Source of the DNA: Paramarasmius palmivorus
Lineage: Eukaryota > Basidiomycota > Agaricomycetes > Agaricales > Marasmiaceae
Assembly (NCBI GenBank): GCA_037176845.1
Contig: JAYKXP010000031.1
Location: forward strand, 310,001-374,000
DNA length: 64,000 nt
Direction: 5' to 3'
The translations under genes were made by a program, and so were the position numbers. Below the pieces are notes generated by a model. That model saw only the letters and a program-made list of their open reading frames with translations. It had not been told where the DNA came from and did not search any database. Below, one piece after another: positions 47,284 through 59,873 of this stretch (position 1 is the first letter of the stretch; each line of letters opens with the position of its first letter).

Positions 47284-48903
47284 ATGTTTTTCTGCGCCAT
47301 TTCAGGTCTACCTCCCCAAGAGCCAGTCGTCTCGACAAAATCTGGCAAAGTATACGAAAAACGTCTCATTATCAAACATATTGAGGCGAATGGGACTGAC
47401 CCAGTCTCGGGGGACAAATTGGAAGAGTCGGACCTCATTGCTATAAAGGCCTGTAAGTTGTCTGTTCAGGTTTCTCTCACTTTTCACGCGTTGATTCATG
47501 GTTTTCAGCCCCGGAAACAAATACCCCAAGACCGCCGACTCAAACTTCCATTCCAGCACTGCTTCATACGCTCCAGAATGAATGGGATTCCCTCGTATTG
47601 GAGACGTTTGCCTTGAAGCAGCAGTACAACAACGTACGGCAAGAGCTGAGCTACGCTCTGTATGCTCAGGATGCCGCCAGTCGCGTTGTGGCCAGGCTTA
47701 TTAGGGAACGAGATGCTGCTCGAGAGTGAGTCGTCAATTTTTTTCTCAATTATTTCGTACTAACTGGACCTCAGGGCACTTGCCAACGTGCAAGCTTCAA
47801 TGGGAGTCGCACCCAGCGCTGCTGGCGAAGACGTTGAAATGAGCGAAGAGAACGCCTCAGAGGAGGGTATTCCCAAGGAAATCATCGCTCAAATTGACGA
47901 AACACACCAAACCCTCTCAGCTGCGCGCAAAAAGAGAAAACCACCTGCAGGTTACGCAACCGCGGACGAAGTCAAAACTTTCACTTCCAAACATACCATT
48001 CCCTCTCTCCATTCGGCTTCACCGCCTGGTATCACTGCTTTGGCACTTTCTTCCACGAACCCCAACCAATTTTTGACGGGAGGCAATGACAAGGTCGTGC
48101 AGCTGTACGACAAGAGCACGGATAAGGTTCTTGCTTCGCTCAAGGGTCACACCAAAAAGGTCAACCACGTCGCATTCCGTGAAAAAGAGGGCGAACCTCG
48201 GATTTTACTCTCAGCGGGTGCTGACAAGATTGCCAAACTGTGGTCCCACGACGAAGCTTCGCAAGAGTACATCCCCAAAGCTACTATCCGTACACACAAG
48301 GGCGAACTGACTGGTTTGGCCGTACACCCGACCCAAGCCATCTTCGCTTTGTCGTCGACGGATAAAACGTATTCCTTGTACGACTTTGCAAACGCCAACG
48401 CAGTGTTCAAGAGCGTTCCTTCAGAGGATCCGTTTACTGCTCTTTCTATCCATCCCGACGGAACACTTTTGGCAGTTGGCACACCCAGTTCCACGATCCA
48501 GATATACGACGTCCGGACTGGAGGAATTGCTGCTTCCTTGACCCCCGCTGATAGCGCTCCATTCACCGTGAACACACTCTCGTTCTCCGAAAATGGATAT
48601 CACCTCAGCGCCCCGGGATCCTCCTCCACCGTTGCCATATGGGACCTTCGTAAGCAGAAGGCTACTCAGTCTCTTGATATGGGAGAGGGCTTCAAGATCA
48701 ACAAGGTCTTATATGATGTGAGCGCGCAGTTCTTGGCTGTTGCTGGCAGTACTGGAGGACGGGTGTTTATGAACAAGAGCTGGGAAGAGCTGGCTAGGTT
48801 TGAAGAGGGTGGCGAGATGACGGACATTGTCTTTGGGGAGGACGGTAAGGAGATTTGGGGAACGACTGGAAGGGAGGTTAGGATCTGGGGCCTGCCAGCT
48901 TAA
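47284..48903 (+). CDS. PRP19: Pre-mRNA splicing factor / E3 ligase Prp19, 504 aa
   Basis: Three exons (47284-47452, 47509-47725, 47775-48903) close to 505 codons. Residues 1-60 form a U-box starting MFFCAISG with the EPVVS...YEK pattern. Residues about 65-135 are the Prp19 tetramerisation coiled coil. Residues about 215-504 are a WD40 propeller (for example [18 protein letters not shown]). Prp19 is the core ubiquitin ligase of the NineTeen complex, needed to activate the spliceosome and active in DNA damage responses. Length matches fungal orthologues. It stands 8 kb from PRP17, another factor of the same machine; this may be coincidence. Confidence 0.95.
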
Positions 48904-49105
48904 TTTAATTTTTGTACTTGCTGTGAAAATACATGGACTGTCGTCCCCATACGTCATGTAAAAATGACTTGCTCAACGAAACGTATCACCTCTGAAGAGA
49001 TCAAAGAGTTCAGCTATTCCACGGAAAGTAACCAAGCCTGCAAGGAGGATCGATATTCGATTGATCGGTAGTACTAATAAGCAAATCTAGCAGTTCTCCG
49101 GGCGT

Positions 49106-52100
49106 CTATTTGATCATTGCAAGGAGGACATCCTTGTCTTCCGATTCTTCCACGAGAGAACGGAGCTTGCTCTTCTGTTCAATCAATGCCTTTGGTGTGT
49201 CAAATTCAACCTGATTGATCATCAACGCCAGTTCAGGATATGTATCCGGTAAGGCAACGTACTATTTTCCCGTCTTCAAGGACCATCTGTAAAGCTCTGT
49301 AAGTCTGGGGGTATCGCAGAGGCCCCTGAAGTACTCACGATCTTATCTGAATCCATGACTGTTCGAAGTCGATGAGCGACTGTGATTAAAGTCACGTCCT
49401 TGCCTAGCTCGTTGCGAAGAGCTTGTTGAATAACGGTGTCCGTCTTGTAATCTGTACCACATAAAATGAGGGGTTATTCAAAAGAAATACGTTGACGGGA
49501 CTGACCTATAGCCGATGTAGCTTCATCCAAAATAAGCAGTTTACTGCCTCTGACGATGGCCCTAGCCAGAGCGAGGATCTGCCTTTGGCCGACTGACATG
49601 TTGGCGCCTCCGCTGGAAACGGTCGTGTCCAATGTCAATCTATTCTCCTCAGTTTCGGTCTGAACAGATTGTAATCCAGCAGCACGAAGAGCGTCGTTAA
49701 GCGTTGCATCATCATATTCTTCGAAGGGATCTAGGTTCTGTCTGAGGGTGCCGTTGAAGAGCTCCGGCTAGTAGGTTTATTTAGCTTCAGCCATGTGAAC
49801 GAACGGCCTAAACGTACTACTTGAGGTATGATGGTAACTTTGGATCGTAACGCATCGAGGTTTAGCGATGATGTAGGTAAACCGTCATAGTATACCTCTC
49901 CGCTAGTCGGGATGCCACGTAACAAAGCGAGAGTTAAGGAACTCTAACCAGTGCCACAGCCGTGAGAGATGGACTCGGGACGCAAAATATGAACTCACTT
50001 TTCCGGCACCCGTACGGCCCACTAGAATTCTCTTGTGAGTACAACGTGTGCCACAAGTCTAGGAATCACTGACCGATGCCAATGCGCTCGCCGCTTCTAA
50101 TTTCAAAGGACAGATCTCGCAGAACTTCGGGTCCGTCCTTGACGTATTGAGCGCCCAGATGCTCGACCCTGAGCGACCCACTCGCTGGCCAATACGCAGG
50201 GGGTTCTCCTTGCGTCGTTGGCTCTGGTTCCTGTTTGATTCCAAGATACTGCTTAATCCGTTCCAGACTAGAAACGACTCATAAGCTTCTAATGGACCTT
50301 ACAATGTGTTTCCGTACCTGTTACCTACACCGCAATATCAGCACAAAAGCAAAACACATGTGATAAACACTTACTTTGGATCTCGATGGTATTGACACAC
50401 TGGACAGCAGTAAGCACTACACCACTGAAACTAGCTGCAAACCATGGATTAATTTGAAACCCTCGAAAACGGTAAGACAGACAGACCGCCCATGCTTAAC
50501 GAAAACCCAGTGGCCGCAGAGCTCTGATGTGCTGCGTAGAATAAGTAAATAGCAAGTGCAGACACGAACATCGTGCTCAAAAGATCCATGCGCAAGGCAA
50601 TCCACCGGGTGAGACAATGGAAAGTCCGTGCGGCGCGAGAATAATGGTCGATGCGTACAAGAGATTCGCATATGAACTGCTCCTGTGCGCCATACGCTCG
50701 TATCGACGCTATATGTACAACAATGTGAGTGAAATGCATGACACTTGTCACAGCAACAGGATCACATACGAAGACCTGCAATGGTAGCGCCGTAGCTTGA
50801 GATTCAAATTATTGAGTTTCAGTAGTGTTAGTGATCTAACTGGAGACTTACTGTGCAAGAACAGGCGCCCGGGCCTTGGACATTTCTCGTTTGATTTCGA
50901 CCTGAGTTTTCATGTAGACATCGCTCAACCAAGTGGCGATGATGGCTAGGGTGATACCGGGGAGTATAAAGATCGGGCTGTATATGACCACACCTCCGAG
51001 TCGTATCAACATAAATGAGACAACGTTCCAAAGTACAAATATATGCTGAAACAGTGGACCATCAACTGTTTTGTATTAGCGATGTCCTGAAACTTCCTGG
51101 TCCACGTACTGGCATCGATATCTTGGGTTACCCTGGTTATAATTCGTGACTTTGGAGTGATGTCAAGCCAACTTGTGCTGTGTGTTAGAATGAGGCTTTC
51201 GTTAGAAGGGAAGACGCTTACCGGAAAGTTGACCCGAATACGGCTTCCATCAATCGCGCGTGGATTGTTCTCGAGGCTCGCAACGACCCTCGCATCGTGA
51301 CTAGCCTGCAAAGAATATACGATAGCATAGAGGAAAAGCAGAGAGACACTAATTTTCAAATCATTGAGCCTTCAACCTTTTGGGGCTTGCCAGACACCTA
51401 CGGTATACTCCAACATGGCTGCAAAGATACAATTCAAATACTAATCTAAAATTATTGCGACGACTTACACGAGAACATTGACTTCGCTGGCCGGATAGAT
51501 AGCGTATTGAGATGCCCAGTATCCGAGGTACCATGACTGGATGCCGAGAAATCCATTTGACAAGATCATTGGAACGAAGAAACACAAATAGTAAATGATA
51601 GGATGCTTTCCTCCAAGAATCTTGAAGTACATTGCGACTTCAAAGAGACGTGTTAGGGAATATCATTTCCAGACAGACATTGAAACTGACCCGTTGACCA
51701 GCGCACTCGCCCGTCTTCCTTTTCTTCTTCCACAATCAAATTTCCAGGCTTTTGTGTCTTCTCGCCAGCAGTGGGACCGATTAAAGCATCCTCACTCTCC
51801 ATTTTCTCGAGCTCCTCGAGGTGCTCCTCGTCTTTTTGAATTTGGTCTTGGATGTAAGCACTCTTGCTGCCAGAGGTCTCCTCTCCGGTCAAATGTCCGT
51901 CAAGGTCGACCGACACGATATAGTCAGTCAAAGGAGCAGTTAATGCCAAGTTATGCGTCTAAAGAGAGATCAGGCACGAAGTTTTATGATTTGTCAATCA
52001 GCACTCACCACAAGTAAGATCGTCCTCCCCTTGACGAGGTCACCCCGGAAACATTTCTCTACTATCCATTTAGCAGTATGTATGCTTTCGTGACAGATAT

Positions 52101-55100
52101 TAGTGAGTGAATCAGAATGAGAGTAGATAGACGCACTCCAAAGCAGCAAACACGTCATCTAGAAGGAGAATCTCCGCATTCGAATAGATTGCCCTTGCCA
52201 GTGTGATCCGAGCTTTCTGTCCACCACTGAGAGTCACACCCAGTTCACCGACCTCGGTGTTATCACTGGCCTCAAAGAGACTGAGGTCATGTTCAAGACA
52301 ACACTGATGAATGACCTTCTGATACCGTTCCTCGTCAAAGACACTATCAAATAAGATGTTTGCCTAGCCCCCGCGCGTCAGTATTGCTCTACGACACAGG
52401 AAACCGTGACTATCGGTACCTTGATGGTATCATTCTGTATCCATGACTCTTGTGCAGCATACGCAACGCCTTTGTGACGAGGAAGGTTGAACCAAGATCC
52501 AGGCGTGTTGGATGTGAAACAATGCATTTCACCTTAAAAATGCCTTCAGTTATACCGAGAAATGTGGTAGGTGGGAGTATCGTTACCTAAAAGGGCCATC
52601 AATACACTAGTCTTTCCCGAACCTGTAGGACCTATGATGAGGTTGATAGCTTTGTCCTTGAAGACAATTCGGTCTGGGACGTGTAGGACAAAGTTTCGTT
52701 CCGAGGAATCCGTATCTTGTTTCACTTCCCACGTAAACTTGGCATTCTGGAACCCGATCTCTTCTCTGTGGAGTGCGGATTCTTCGTGGACATGTTCATC
52801 TACATACGCATCGAGGAGTTCCGTCTGATGACAACGGGTCAGAAACATCTTAAGAGGGAACGTAGCGACTTGCGTTTCGAAGGAAATCATTGATTCGATC
52901 CAGGGAGACCTTGCCGGCGAAAATTGATGATATGGCATTGGTGACTTCCCATAGCAGTTGTCTGTAGATATTATGAATGAAATGGGGACTGAAAAGAGGA
53001 AGTTTAAAGCCTTTACCTGAACGTGTTCATAACGGAAAGGGTTGAGAACACTTTAGAGGGTGACAATTCTTGCTTCATGATCGCAGTCTGTCAAGAGGTT
53101 ACAAATGTCTGTAAAGATGAATGTCGGCGTTAACGGACGCTAGAGTATGGAAATTAGCCTAGGCCACTGCGTATAGGAATGTAGTATACTTACTATGTGA
53201 TATATGTGCCAAGGAGAACGAGGATGGGAAGCGCGAAGCTGCAATAAATTGAGGCGTCCATCCAGATCGGACAGGTTGAGAGCCTACTTAGTAACGTCGA
53301 TAGGCAGAGTGGAGAGAGTAAGCTTCCAAGACCACTCCATCTCTTCTACACGCTTCTCGTGGATCCCCTTTTGCATCCTCTTCTCCCAGCCGAGCAACTT
53401 GATCATACGCATGAGGTTGACCGCTGTTACAAACTTCAGGTTTGAGGAGGTACTAGTATGTGAAGGCATAAAAGCCCACCTTCAACGACTCGAGATACCC
53501 TATCATCTGTTCTCCTCATCTTCTCCTTCTGGTAATGGTGCACTATTTTCCCAACCAGACCAGGAATAGGCATACAAACGATGATTATGGCCAAACCTAC
53601 AAATGCGCTGACCGAACAAAAACATAAGTAATGGTGTGTCACTGACACTTCAGATCACCCATACCTCCATCCCAAGACCTCATACAGAAAGAAAATGGTC
53701 AAAGCGATTCGCGGAGGCACTTGTACCAATAATTTCGGGAAGTCACGGGCAGCGATCACATTTGCCAAATCAGTGGTGATCAAGTTGTTCATCTTGCCAA
53801 TGCTATTCTTTTGCTTTGGGTCTTGTCCTTGGGCTGACTTTTCGCTTTGAGGTCGAATGCGGAGCGAATGTTCGAAAACGAGTTGCGTAAGAATGGCTTC
53901 GATTCTAACACTGAGACGGGCCTATACAACCCTTGATGAGAAAGCCAGTAAAGGTAAGGAAGACGAGGGACTGACTGCTATGAACCCGTATCGATTCGTT
54001 GCCAACGAGTGAACAAATGGCCCGGTGAAAAGGAGAGCAATCCAGAACCAAGGTCGTATTACTGCTCCTTCTCCACCCTTCTCGATATAGCTGTTAAAAG
54101 TTGATCATGATCAGTAGGTGGTAATACGAGGCGAGCACCATGCTTGTCGTACTTCAAAAGTCTATTGATAGCAACGGGGGACGCCAACGCAGTGACCATG
54201 TCAACCAAGCTAACCATAAGCAGCGATGCGTAATCCCAGCGAAATGTCTTCATCATGCCCCAGAAGATGTGTGATTTTTTCGCGCCAGAAAAGCGATCCA
54301 GATTCTGTACCTAGTATGAGGGTGTATACCGAAATGAAGGTGAGCCATTCTTACCCCGAAGCTCTGTGATTTAAGGTAACGAGCTGCATCATAGTCGGCC
54401 AGTGAGGGCAAGCTCTTGTCGGTGAATTTGGGGCTCTTGTACGTAGAGAAGATGACCTGGTCCAAAAATGTGTATGTGAAAAGAGAGGCAAGAGATGCCA
54501 CTTGTTCTGGGTTTGCCTGTGAAAAACGAGTTCGAGGTTGATTCCGTGTGATAGTTCATTGACACATACCTCCTCCTGAACGCTGAGATAGTCTTGACGC
54601 GGTGTGAAGAGTGGAATGACTACAGCTACGAGCACGAGGACACCGATTTTGGCCCACAGCAATGGACCGTCCGCTTTGTCCATCGGCTCTTTCGTGTATG
54701 TCAAGAGTGGATACACATCTCGATATGAGTAGACGACTAGGGTGACAAGGAGTACAATGTTGCGATGCAAAGCCACCAAGGTACTGTCTTTCTTCACAAT
54801 TAATGGTATAGCAGCAAGAAATGTCGTGTATAGCTACCAAAGGCATTAACGAGGTTGCATGGGGAAGAGTTCGATAGTTACTCACAAAGCAAAACACTAA
54901 GGCAGATTCTGGAACTGCAGGAACTGACGGTTCAGACTCCTGAACTCCAGAATACCGATATGAGACGAGCGAAAGTCCTAGTAGCCCCAGACATCCAACA
55001 ACCCTCAACCACCAGAAGAGCGTTATAACGCGTCCGGGTGTGACGCGAATCGTTGAAATGTGTTCATTCAAGGAGGCATCCACTTCCACATCGTCAAGCC

Positions 55101-55279
55101 TAATTGGCGAGGGTCGCTTGCTGAGACCCTTCACCGACCACTGAAAGAGAAGTAGAGCAAGAGATAAAAAGGCAGCATAAGGTGGTATGAGGAGAGTATC
55201 GCCAAAGAATCTGGATGTATCCAAGGTCAGATGCGAGTCTGGCCGAAGGAGGACATATTTCCTACCTTTCAACACCCAT
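49106..55279 (-). CDS. ABCC-type full ABC transporter
   Basis: An intron-rich minus-strand gene starting at 55279 (MGVER, then an intron at 55211-55265) and ending at 49106. Exons encode an N-terminal hydrophobic TMD0-like region, a first transmembrane domain, NBD1 with Walker [10 protein letters not shown] near 52620, signature LSGGQKAR near 52220 and Walker [12 protein letters not shown], then a linker, a second transmembrane domain, and NBD2 with Walker A GRTGAGK near 50010, signature MSVGQRQ near 49590 and Walker [11 protein letters not shown]. Asp instead of Glu after Walker B of NBD1 is the normal ABCC asymmetry, so only the second site should hydrolyse ATP well. Such transporters export conjugates, drugs or metals across the plasma or vacuolar membrane; the substrate here is not known. 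Exon borders in the middle were not all resolved. Confidence 0.85.
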
Positions 55280-55336
55280 AGTCAAGCTATGAACTCAGGT
55301 GAGTGATACAGGTGTATCTTTGAAGCAAAATGCCTA

Positions 55337-55556
55337 TGGATCCATCCCGCTTTATCTCTGAGAAAGTGATTGCTAGATCAGAACGAGTCAGGGCTCCCGC
55401 ACGAAAACGGCGGTTCCGTAGCCGGTGCCTTTGCAGGCTGCTTTAGAATTCAAGCCAACTGGATCCATGCCGCTTTATCTCTGAGAAAGTGATTGCTAGA
55501 TCAATATGACAGCGCTGAACGAGTCAGGGCTCCCGCTGCTTTAGAATTCAAGTCAA
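55337..55556. repeat. Tandem duplication of about 120 bp upstream of the ABC transporter
   Basis: The block GGATCCATcCCGCTTTATCT (differing by one base) followed by CTGAGAAAGTGATTGCTAGATCA occurs at about 55338-55379 and 55460-55502. GAACGAGTCAGGGCTCCCGC and CTTTAGAATTCAAG follow in both copies. The first copy has an extra insert of about 36 bp before CTGCTTTAG and lacks the ATATGACAGCGCT present in the second. It lies just upstream of the transporter start. Confidence 0.75.
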
Positions 55557-55779
55557 CTGACAAGTACTCCAAGGGCCCATCCGATTCCTATTCAATTGTG
55601 GTACAATCCGGCGCTCACATCAACGGTACGGGAGCAGCTGGAAACTAACAGACTTCGATTAGTTTGTCGGCCTTTCAAGTCAAGAAATGCTCACAGAGGA
55701 CGCGCTCGAGGGTTAATGCAACGTTCAGGGTCGAAGCATTACATGGGACAAATTTACAAGAGTAAGATGTGGGAAAATT

Positions 55780-56040
55780 CTGGACAAAAAGGGTTCCGAA
55801 TTCCTGGCCATCCTCATCAGCCTATCAGAGCCCGCGAACCGAAAACTACAGCAGCTTTTGCGCCAAATATAGCTACAATGAGGACAAGAGCCAGAGCACC
55901 TGCAACGAACCAACAGTTGTTTCGTCAGTTTCGTGGTGCGGTTGGTGTCTCTACCGCCCAGGAATACTCTCCAAGGTGATGGTATGATCTTCGCATTAAG
56001 ACCGACAGGAGTGTGAGCATTACAGATATGTCATTGATCA
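55780..56040 (-). other. Possible small membrane protein
   Basis: On the minus strand, a GTAGAG...TTGCAG intron-like segment at about 55896-55958 joins an upstream SPWRVFLG segment to a very hydrophobic LALVLIVAIFGAKAAVVFG stretch, which would be one transmembrane helix. The start codon is not clear. It is offered only because the rest of the 55.6-56.3 kb gap is empty. Confidence 0.22.
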
Positions 56041-56302
56041 TTGCAGTCATTTTGTACTACTACAAAAAATTGTCAGTCATCCTACAGTATTCGAAGGAAT
56101 TGTAAATGTAAAAGAACATGATGCGGAAAAACTTGAAATTGCGGGGCGAGCCATGAAAAAGGGTACGAGGAAGGTAAAGAGTGACCGGCAACTGACAGCT
56201 AGTGTCAGGGAGGAGGGAGGTATCCTTGAGTATAAGTATGATACAGCGTAATAATGATAACAGAGCGAAACGGGAAAAGTATCTACCCAATCCCCAAAGA
56301 AA

Positions 56303-59021
56303 TCAATTCCACGTCGTTGGCCCAAAGGTGTTACCTTCGTCCACCATCTTCAGTGGCATCCCATTGGCATCGGCAGTGTTCTGCCATATCGTGTTGCCGA
56401 TCCAGTCGATCTGGTCAATTTTCGTTGGATATACGACACAGAAGAAGATGACGACCAGACTGAGGGCGACACCGGCATCCAGGGCAGCGGAAAGGATGTA
56501 GTTATATCGCATCCACCATCTGAAGTGGCGGCGACGGACAACAAAGTTGAAGATGAATCCGACGAATGCCCACGAAGCGTAGTTGATACCGCTAGCAGGG
56601 GGGATGGCACCGACACCAGAGAACATGACGGGAATGTTGACGTATCGCCAGAAACCGAGGGGGTAACGGCGAGCGAGGAAGTAGAAGGGAATCGGAAGAA
56701 TGGCACCGATGAGGTAGAACCATAAAAGGGAGCTGTAGGGCTGTCCCGGGCTGAACATGCGTTGAGGGCCAATGGCACCCCAGATGAGGGATGCGGTAGC
56801 GAAAGTGTTCTCCGATGGGCAAACGAAGCCATCCTTCTGTTGAGGTGTGCAAATGTCCTCAATGTTTGCGAACGCCCAGTTCTGAATGCCGACGGTGACG
56901 AAACAGCTGATGGTAGCCGCGACAACCTGAACCGAGAACATCATGCGTGGGGGGATCTTCATGTAGTGGCCTAGCTTCAAGTCACCAGCGAAAGCGACAG
57001 CTTGGTTAGTGCCGATGTACGCAATCGTCTTGAATATGATGTTTGCGATGGGACGATTGGGAAGCATGTAACCAGCTACAAGCTCGTGGAAGACCTGCAT
57101 GTTGCTGACCTGCTGGTTCGTGATGGCTTGCAGCATAGCCATGGGAAGGGAAAGGATAGCTGCGAGACCGAAAGCAATGAGTGCGGCCCAGATCGGGAGC
57201 TCGGTGGGGAAGAGGTGAATAGAAGTGAGCAAGCATGCCATGGCGACGCATCCGACGGCGCCATACCACCACAAGGGGGCTTCGGGATAGGCTTGCATAA
57301 GACGAGAGTGCACATCACGCTCATCCTTCAATGAGCTTCGGAAGCGTCTAGCGATATCCCTGCGGAACCACACTGAAGACAAGTCAGCTCAGAAACAGTA
57401 TAGAAGCCCCAAAAACAAACACTCACAGAAGGTGTGCACGAAGATTGAAGTGAACGCCGCGAAAGACAATGCGTAAGCCATGATAAGAGTTGCAGGGATG
57501 TACAACGGAGAATAGGTGCGGTACTTCTCCTCGTCGAATTGGCCGTTGGTGACAATGGCTGAGGCATTGTAAGGCATACCAGTGTTGTCGAAAGATCTAG
57601 TTGCCGAAATGGGCAAGTACGCGGTGTTGAAGCTATTCGTGACTTTGACAATGTGTCAGTTTTGGAATTTTGTATGCAAAGATGTCGATACTCACAGTAG
57701 ATGATGGGGACAATAATCCAGAACCAGAACACCATAGATACAGTAGTGTTCAACTCAGACCACCACTGTAGAGAAGACATGAGCTAAGAGCAAGGATTGA
57801 AAAGAGGAAGAACATACTGGAGTGACGAGGGGACTTCCGATGTAGGAAATCATTGACCAATCGAAGGTCAAGATACTCATACCAAGACCGGTATTGGTAC
57901 CGAACAAGGCATTGACGGCCACGTTATCCGGAGCGATCCAGCATACCCAGTTGAACATGCTGAGAGCGGTGAAGAGATACCCGGGGAACCAATACCAGAC
58001 GAAGCTGCACACCATCGCAATGAGGAAGAATCGCTCTCGAGTCATGTGTCCTCGATCACGCATTCCATAGTTCTTGTGCAAGGTGTTGAAGAGCGCAGAG
58101 TTGACCAAGGCACCAGGCCAAATCATACTCGACGGCCAGACAACGAATTGGCGCAAGAAACCGGCCAAGGAGAACCCAAGGATCTGCGTTCCGAGGGCAA
58201 GGAGAATTTGATAGCCGAACGTTAATTCGTGCTGGTAGAACATCTCCTGGGCAGCAAAGATACCGGTGGCATATGCACCACCAACCACGATGTTGGACAT
58301 CACTGTAATACAGACGTGCTCCTTGATGTTGAACGGACCTGGGTTGAGCGTCCATCTCCAGCCGAGAATGTTGAACTGGTATGTCGGAAGAATCCTCTCG
58401 AGGAGCTTGCCGCAAGGTAAAGACACCAGCTGGGCAACGATACCAGTGACGAAGACAGACGGGTCTAGACATGTCAGTCAGGATGAGGTAAGATGAATAG
58501 CCGGAAGGATTACTCACATCTGAAACCGAAGAACTGATTGTTTCCAGTGACCAAGACGGAAAAGAGGATACCAAGGAACCACATTCTGAAGGTGTTGACA
58601 GGCATAGTGGGGTCATCGATGCTTGAAACAGCAGCTCGAACTTCGGGGTACGGAGATTCACTGCGAGAAACCTGTCAGTTATGTTCCGTTCAGGTAGAGA
58701 TATGTATACGCACTCGTCAAACTCGATGGCAGTTGAGTTCCGAGACTCGGCTCTGGATTGAGTGAAGCGCTCAGAGTCGATGTGAGAATCAGTGTCGATT
58801 TCGGAAGGGGCATAGTGATTAGCTTTCTTCGTCCCGAGCTCCAAAGATTCCGTCGAGAGAAGAGGCTTCTTCAAGTCCATGTTGGGGTCGTTCAAATGTT
58901 CCATCATAAAGTCGACATCTTCGGGAACATCGGGAACATGTCGTGGCCGCGCGAGGTGTGCGGGGAAGGTAGGGAAGGCGACGTGTTCCGTAGAAGTCGT
59001 GAAAGCTTTGCTGTCCTCCAT
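56303..59021 (-). CDS. OPT-family oligopeptide transporter, 817 aa
   Basis: Six exons (59021-58714, 58660-58518, 58464-57818, 57765-57696, 57642-57427, 57372-56303) close to 818 codons. An acidic, hydrophilic N-terminal tail of about 110 residues precedes roughly 14-16 hydrophobic segments. Recognisable OPT blocks include a PGPFNIKEH motif in the first third, an IPPRMMFSVQ region and the C-terminal WRYVNIPVMFSG block. These transporters import small peptides, glutathione or metal-chelator complexes with protons at the plasma membrane. The gene is divergent from a TauD-type dioxygenase. Intact. Confidence 0.92.
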
Positions 59022-59873
59022 GGCGAGCACTGGCTAGGGCAGACTCGTCGTAAAAGGTAAGGGGGGAGAGGGAATCGTGAAGTAACAAGAACCTGCGTCG
59101 GTGGTCCTTTTTCTATTGCATCGCTTACGGATCCTAGTCATCGCGGCCTGAAATTGACATCCATATCTGTCTGAAAATGGAAATGGCGAAGGCAAGTAAG
59201 ACAATTAGACAAAAGACGAGCTATTGTTCTGGTCCGACGAGAAAGGAAACACTAAGCATGGACGGGGCACCGAAGCTCAACCGTCACAATAGCCTGAGAG
59301 AACTTTGCTGATCGACGATTGCCGAGGGTAGATAGGGCCCATGCACCGAGAAAACCTTGTTTCGTAGCACTGAGACCTCCTCTTCTCGTTCCTTTGTTCA
59401 ACGAATGGCCGTTGCTGTACCTGCATTGCTGAAGCAGATGGCCTACGCATCGAGAAAACTTGAGTGAAAACAACTTTGAGAAGAACTGAATCGTCACCTG
59501 TTCAGACACCTGAGGGGATATTGAGTAAGTGACCACGCTAGTCGACAGGGTTTATTGTTTCTTTTGTGTTTTCACCTGGGCAAAATGGGGATACAAGGAG
59601 AAGAAGGTCGGCCGATTCTGATGGGCCTCATTCCTTGATAAGATGACGATGTGCCTGTGGCTGTACGATAAGATTACTGAAATTTCGGTTGCCATTGCCG
59701 TTGCCTGCCGAAGAAAACGCAACTTTTCCCTTGAATTGCTTCACTCACACGACTAGATCACGCAGGATGGGTATTGCACAATCCGGAGGCCATATGACGA
59801 CCTCTGCAGAAGATTTAAATCCATAGCGTCTAATCGTTCGTCGAATCTGTTTTTGACTCACATCGTTGTCGAA
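59022..59873. promoter_or_regulatory. Divergent promoter region between OPT transporter and TauD-type gene
   Basis: 852 bp between two opposite starts. No additional gene is supported. Shared nitrogen or sulfur control is possible but I could not identify specific binding sites with confidence. Confidence 0.4.

Noticed and set aside
55596..55979. Plus-strand 127-codon open frame
   Set aside because: It is basic and repetitive with no motif. The opposite strand offers a hydrophobic segment that looks somewhat more protein-like.
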